This document shows positions 61,245-64,000 of a stretch of 64,000 nt of DNA, piece by piece. This DNA is from Blautia argi (GTDB lineage Bacteria > Bacillota > Clostridia > Lachnospirales > Lachnospiraceae), in the NCBI RefSeq assembly GCF_003287895.1, contig NZ_CP030280.1, positions 350,001 through 414,000 on the forward strand, given 5' to 3'. The notes beneath the pieces were generated by a model. That model saw only the letters and a program-made list of their open reading frames with translations. It had not been told where the DNA came from and made no database searches. A program made the position numbers and the translations under genes. The first letter of the stretch is position 1. Each line of letters opens with the position of its first letter.

Positions 61245-62852
61245 ATGAGATTGACTTTTATAGGGGCTGCCCATGAGGTAACAGGAAGCTGTTATTTCCT
61301 GGAAGCGGCGGGGAAGAAATTCATTGTTGACTGTGGTATGGAACAGGGACCGGATCAGTACGAAAATCAGGATATTCCGGTAGCGCTTTCGGATTTGGAT
61401 TTTGCACTGCTGACTCATGCACATATTGATCACTCCGGTAATTTCCCTCTGGCATATGCAAAGGGATTCAAAGGGCCGATATATGCCACAGCAGCCACCT
61501 GCGATCTGTGCGATATTATGCTTCGTGACAGCGCCCACATTCAGATGTTTGAGGCAGAGTGGAGAAACCGTAAGGCAAGACGAAACGGACAGCCGGAGTT
61601 TGTGCCAGCTTATACCATGGAAGATGCTTTAGGGGTGATTCAGCAGTTTGTTCCATGTAACTACAGCACTGTGATTGAATTGGCAGAAGGCATTAAGGTA
61701 AGGTTTACGGACGCAGGACATTTGCTGGGTTCCTCCAGTATTGAAATTTGGATTCAGGAAGGGGACGAAGAGCGCAAGCTGGTATTTTCCGGTGATATCG
61801 GAAATACAGAGCAGCCCTTAATCAAAGACCCGGAATATCTGGACAGTGCGGATTATGTTATTATGGAGTCTACTTATGGGGACAGAAGCCATGGGGAAAA
61901 GCCGGATTATGTGGGTGAGCTTGTAAAAATACTGCGAAGAACCTTTGCAAGAGGAGGAAACCTGGTTATTCCTTCCTTTGCAGTGGGCAGAACCCAGGAG
62001 ATGCTTTATTTCTTCCGAAAAATCAAAGCAGATAATCTGCTTCCCGAATATGCAGATTTTGAAGTCTATGTAGACAGTCCTCTGGCAGTGCAGGCCACCA
62101 GTATTTTCAAAGAGCATTACCGGGAATGTTATGATGAAGAAGCCATGGATTTGATTAACAGAGGCATCAACCCTATTACCTTTCCCGGCTTGAAGCTTTC
62201 TATCACCAGCGATGAGTCCAGAGCCATTAATTTTAATGAGCAGCCAAAGGTTATTTTATCTGCCAGTGGTATGTGTGATGCAGGTCGTATTAAACATCAT
62301 CTGAAACATAATTTGTGGCGAAGAGAATCCACGATTTTATTTGTAGGATATCAGGCAGTTAATACGCTGGGGAGAGCGTTGGTGGAGGGTGCAAAGGACG
62401 TTCATCTTTTCGGAGAGGAAATTCATGTAAATGCAGAAATTATCCGTCTGCCGGGAATCAGTGGTCATGCGGACAATGAAGGTCTGATGCGCTGGGCGGC
62501 AGCTTTTAAGGAAAAGCCGAAAAGAGTATTTGTAGCTCATGGTGATGACCAGGTGTGTGATATTTTTGCAAAACGTCTGGAAGATGAGCTGGGATATTCA
62601 GCCATGGCGCCTTACAGCGGTACAGAGGTGGATTTAATTACTAATGAGATTGTTAAAGAAACTGTGGGAATTGTTGTGACCCATGCAGAGCAGAAGGCAA
62701 GAAGCCGGAAAGCAGCAGGGGTATTTGCCAGACTGGTGGCAGCAGGCCAGCGGCTTATGGCAGTTATCCGTCATAATGAAGGTGGGGCAAATAAGGATCT
62801 GGCAAGATTTGCAGACCAGATTAATTCCCTTTGTGATAAATGGGACAGATGA
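61245..62852 (+). CDS. Metallo-beta-lactamase/beta-CASP ribonuclease
   Basis: A 535-residue protein of the CPSF/Ysh1-like MBL family. The MBL half has HAHIDHSGN (zinc site 1), DAGHLLGSSSIEI and FSGDIGN. The beta-CASP insert (about 225-380) includes PSFAVGRTQEMLYFFRKI and the ASGMCDAGRIKHHL motif. The closing histidines are in GISGHADNEGLMRW and VFVAHGD. It probably cuts RNA in the cytoplasm. A C-terminal extension (about 465-535) is basic. AAAGGGGG precedes the ATG. Confidence 0.9.
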   Translation: MRLTFIGAAHEVTGSCYFLEAAGKKFIVDCGMEQGPDQYENQDIPVALSDLDFALLTHAHIDHSGNFPLAYAKGFKGPIYATAATCDLCDIMLRDSAHIQMFEAEWRNRKARRNGQPEFVPAYTMEDALGVIQQFVPCNYSTVIELAEGIKVRFTDAGHLLGSSSIEIWIQEGDEERKLVFSGDIGNTEQPLIKDPEYLDSADYVIMESTYGDRSHGEKPDYVGELVKILRRTFARGGNLVIPSFAVGRTQEMLYFFRKIKADNLLPEYADFEVYVDSPLAVQATSIFKEHYRECYDEEAMDLINRGINPITFPGLKLSITSDESRAINFNEQPKVILSASGMCDAGRIKHHLKHNLWRRESTILFVGYQAVNTLGRALVEGAKDVHLFGEEIHVNAEIIRLPGISGHADNEGLMRWAAAFKEKPKRVFVAHGDDQVCDIFAKRLEDELGYSAMAPYSGTEVDLITNEIVKETVGIVVTHAEQKARSRKAAGVFARLVAAGQRLMAVIRHNEGGANKDLARFADQINSLCDKWDR

Positions 62853-62897
62853 CAATTCAAAAGTTAAAAGAAAGGCAGAGAACTGCCTTATATAAAG

Positions 62898-62940
62898 CAG
62901 TGAGGCCAGACCTGAGTAGACAGAAGGTCTGACCTCACTG
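62898..62940. terminator. 16-bp hairpin between convergent genes
   Basis: CAGTGAGG-CAGACCT pairs with AGGTCTG-CCTCACTG around an 11-base loop, with one mismatch. On the minus strand it is followed by CTTTATAT, so it probably ends the MATE transcript. A smaller AAGGCAG-AGAA-CTGCCTT hairpin at 62872-62889 lies next to it. Confidence 0.6.
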
Positions 62941-63038
62941 GAGCGGAACAGCAGAACACTGTTGCCTGCAGCATGTTATAGGGACAAAATCTCATATGGA
63001 AGCAAAAGAGTTTTGTTTTTCGGTTCTGCGTTCTGTTT

Positions 63039-64000
63039 TTAGAGGCTGTCTTTCTTTTCCAGTCCGTGCAGCCAGTCTGATTTCAGGAAATACAGAATAA
63101 AGGCAATGGAACTTAACGTCCAGGTAAGCGGATAGGCCCAGAAAATAACCCGTATGTCAGGAATAAACTTTACAGCAACGGAAATATAGGTTACGCGGAT
63201 AATACACCAGCAGATAAGCATGACAAACATGGGAACCGTGGATTTTCCGGCGCCTCGCAGAATCCCGGCCATGCAGTGGGAAAATGCAAGGAGAAAGTAA
63301 AAAAGTGTAACCACATGAGCTTGGGCAGTACCGTAGGAAATTACTTTTGGCGTATCATTAAAGGCAGCAATAAAATAAGGGGAGAAGAAGTAAATCGCAA
63401 CACCTACCAGCTCTGCAATGGTGATAGAGCAAAGCACCCCAAAGGCAGCGCCCTTTTTCGCCCGTTTGTATTCTTTTGCCCCAAGGTTCTGGCTGATGAA
63501 AGTAGTCAGAGCCATGGCAAAACAGGTAATCGGAAGGAAGCCGAAGCCTTCAATTTTAGAGTAAGAGCCGCAGCCTGCCACAGCCATTTGTCCGAATTTG
63601 TTAATGTTAGACTGTACAACCACATTTGCCAGAGAAATAATGGAGTTCTGCAGACCGGCAGGCAGTCCATTGCTGACAATCTGTCTGAGCATCAGCCAGT
63701 CCATGCGGATACGAGAGGGATAGATTCTGTATTCCTCCGGGCTTTTTAAGAGCTGACGCAGACATAAAAGCGCGCTGATAAACTGAGAGATAATGGTTGC
63801 CAGAGCAGCCGCGCCTACACCGAAATGAAAGCCTGCAACCAGGATTAAATCCAGCACAATGTTAATTACAGAGGAAATAATCAGGTAGATTAAAGGGTGC
63901 TTGCTGTCGCCCACAGACTGAAGAATTCCAACCAGGAAGTTGTACATGACAAAAGCCAGAGAACCGCAGAAATAAATGCGGAAATAGGTAACAGAATTTG
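63039..64000 (-). CDS. MATE-family efflux transporter, 5' end outside the window
   Basis: The C-terminal 320 residues of a second MATE exporter. The frame remains open to the window edge (VTYFRIYFCGSLAFVMYNFL). It shows SVGDSKHPLIYLIISSVINIVLDL, GLPAGLQNSIISLANVVVQ and TTFISQNLGAKEYKRAKK, with a short charged tail. It resembles the transporter at 40605-41969 but is clearly divergent, so it is a paralogue rather than a recent duplicate. Substrate unknown. Confidence 0.9.
   Translation of the reverse strand, partial: NSVTYFRIYFCGSLAFVMYNFLVGILQSVGDSKHPLIYLIISSVINIVLDLILVAGFHFGVGAAALATIISQFISALLCLRQLLKSPEEYRIYPSRIRMDWLMLRQIVSNGLPAGLQNSIISLANVVVQSNINKFGQMAVAGCGSYSKIEGFGFLPITCFAMALTTFISQNLGAKEYKRAKKGAAFGVLCSITIAELVGVAIYFFSPYFIAAFNDTPKVISYGTAQAHVVTLFYFLLAFSHCMAGILRGAGKSTVPMFVMLICWCIIRVTYISVAVKFIPDIRVIFWAYPLTWTLSSIAFILYFLKSDWLHGLEKKDSL

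Noticed and set aside
1..64000. tRNA, rRNA, CRISPR array, prophage or integrase genes
   Set aside because: No conserved tRNA T-loop/CCA pattern, rRNA core sequence, regularly spaced repeats, integrase or phage structural gene was seen on either strand.

Overview
The window looks like a chromosomal segment of a spore-forming Firmicute of the family Lachnospiraceae (Blautia/Ruminococcus-like). This is inferred from the moderate-to-low G+C, strong GGAGG ribosome binding sites, a SipL-like spore protein (SPOCS/DUF3794 + LysM), a Flp/Tad pilus locus of the Firmicute type (DUF5702, DUF6382-FHA), DUF6320, DUF1294 and AGCS transporters. The species cannot be named from sequence alone. No rRNA, tRNA, CRISPR array or prophage was seen.

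Layout. 0-5.5 kb: a DnaJ/CbpA-type co-chaperone, an XRE regulator, an AAA ATPase of the DUF234 type, and an OmpR-type two-component system. 5.5-11.8 kb: a Na/Pi cotransporter behind a tandem operator-like repeat, a duplicated CmpB-like membrane protein, and an operon of esterase, acyltransferase and DUF6320 protein. 11.8-18.2 kb, minus strand: a second two-component system, chorismate synthase, a DUF1294 protein, asparaginase and an RlmI-like methyltransferase. 18.3-25.7 kb: an Rpn-type nuclease, a decayed toxin-antitoxin relic, the pabA-pabB-pabC branch of folate synthesis (pabB and pabC each carry a one-base frameshift), a HipA-like relic and a Ca-type P-ATPase (also frameshifted). 25.8-32.9 kb: an aminotransferase, an L,D-transpeptidase, ddl-murF and an AGCS symporter. 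33-41.9 kb: PlsC, a PrcB-like lipoprotein (frameshifted), SipL, a GH4 glycosidase divergent from an AraC regulator, a GH20 hexosaminidase and a MATE exporter. 42-43.9 kb: a complete 1874-bp insertion sequence with 11-bp terminal repeats and an 8-bp target duplication. 44-46.3 kb: a CntK-like (histidine-racemase type) epimerase, a papain-fold-like protein and a GDSL hydrolase. 46.4-55.9 kb: a full Tad pilus operon with two prepilin peptidases and a 55-residue Flp pilin. 56-64 kb: rhomboid protease, cytosolic histidine kinase with a Spo0A-box-like site, HIT protein and sigma factor (both frameshifted), murG, a DUF4367 protein, a secreted DUF6147 protein, a beta-CASP nuclease and a second MATE exporter cut by the window edge.

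How the parts work together. Chorismate synthase and PabABC feed folate synthesis. Ddl, MurF, MurG and the L,D-transpeptidase serve the cell wall. SipL and the orphan kinase point to sporulation. The Tad locus should build a surface pilus. Seven independent one-base disruptions of otherwise well conserved genes are scattered over the window. In each case repairing one base restores an exact reading frame of the expected length. This suggests either consensus errors in the assembly or real lesions, and it is the main caution for a reader.
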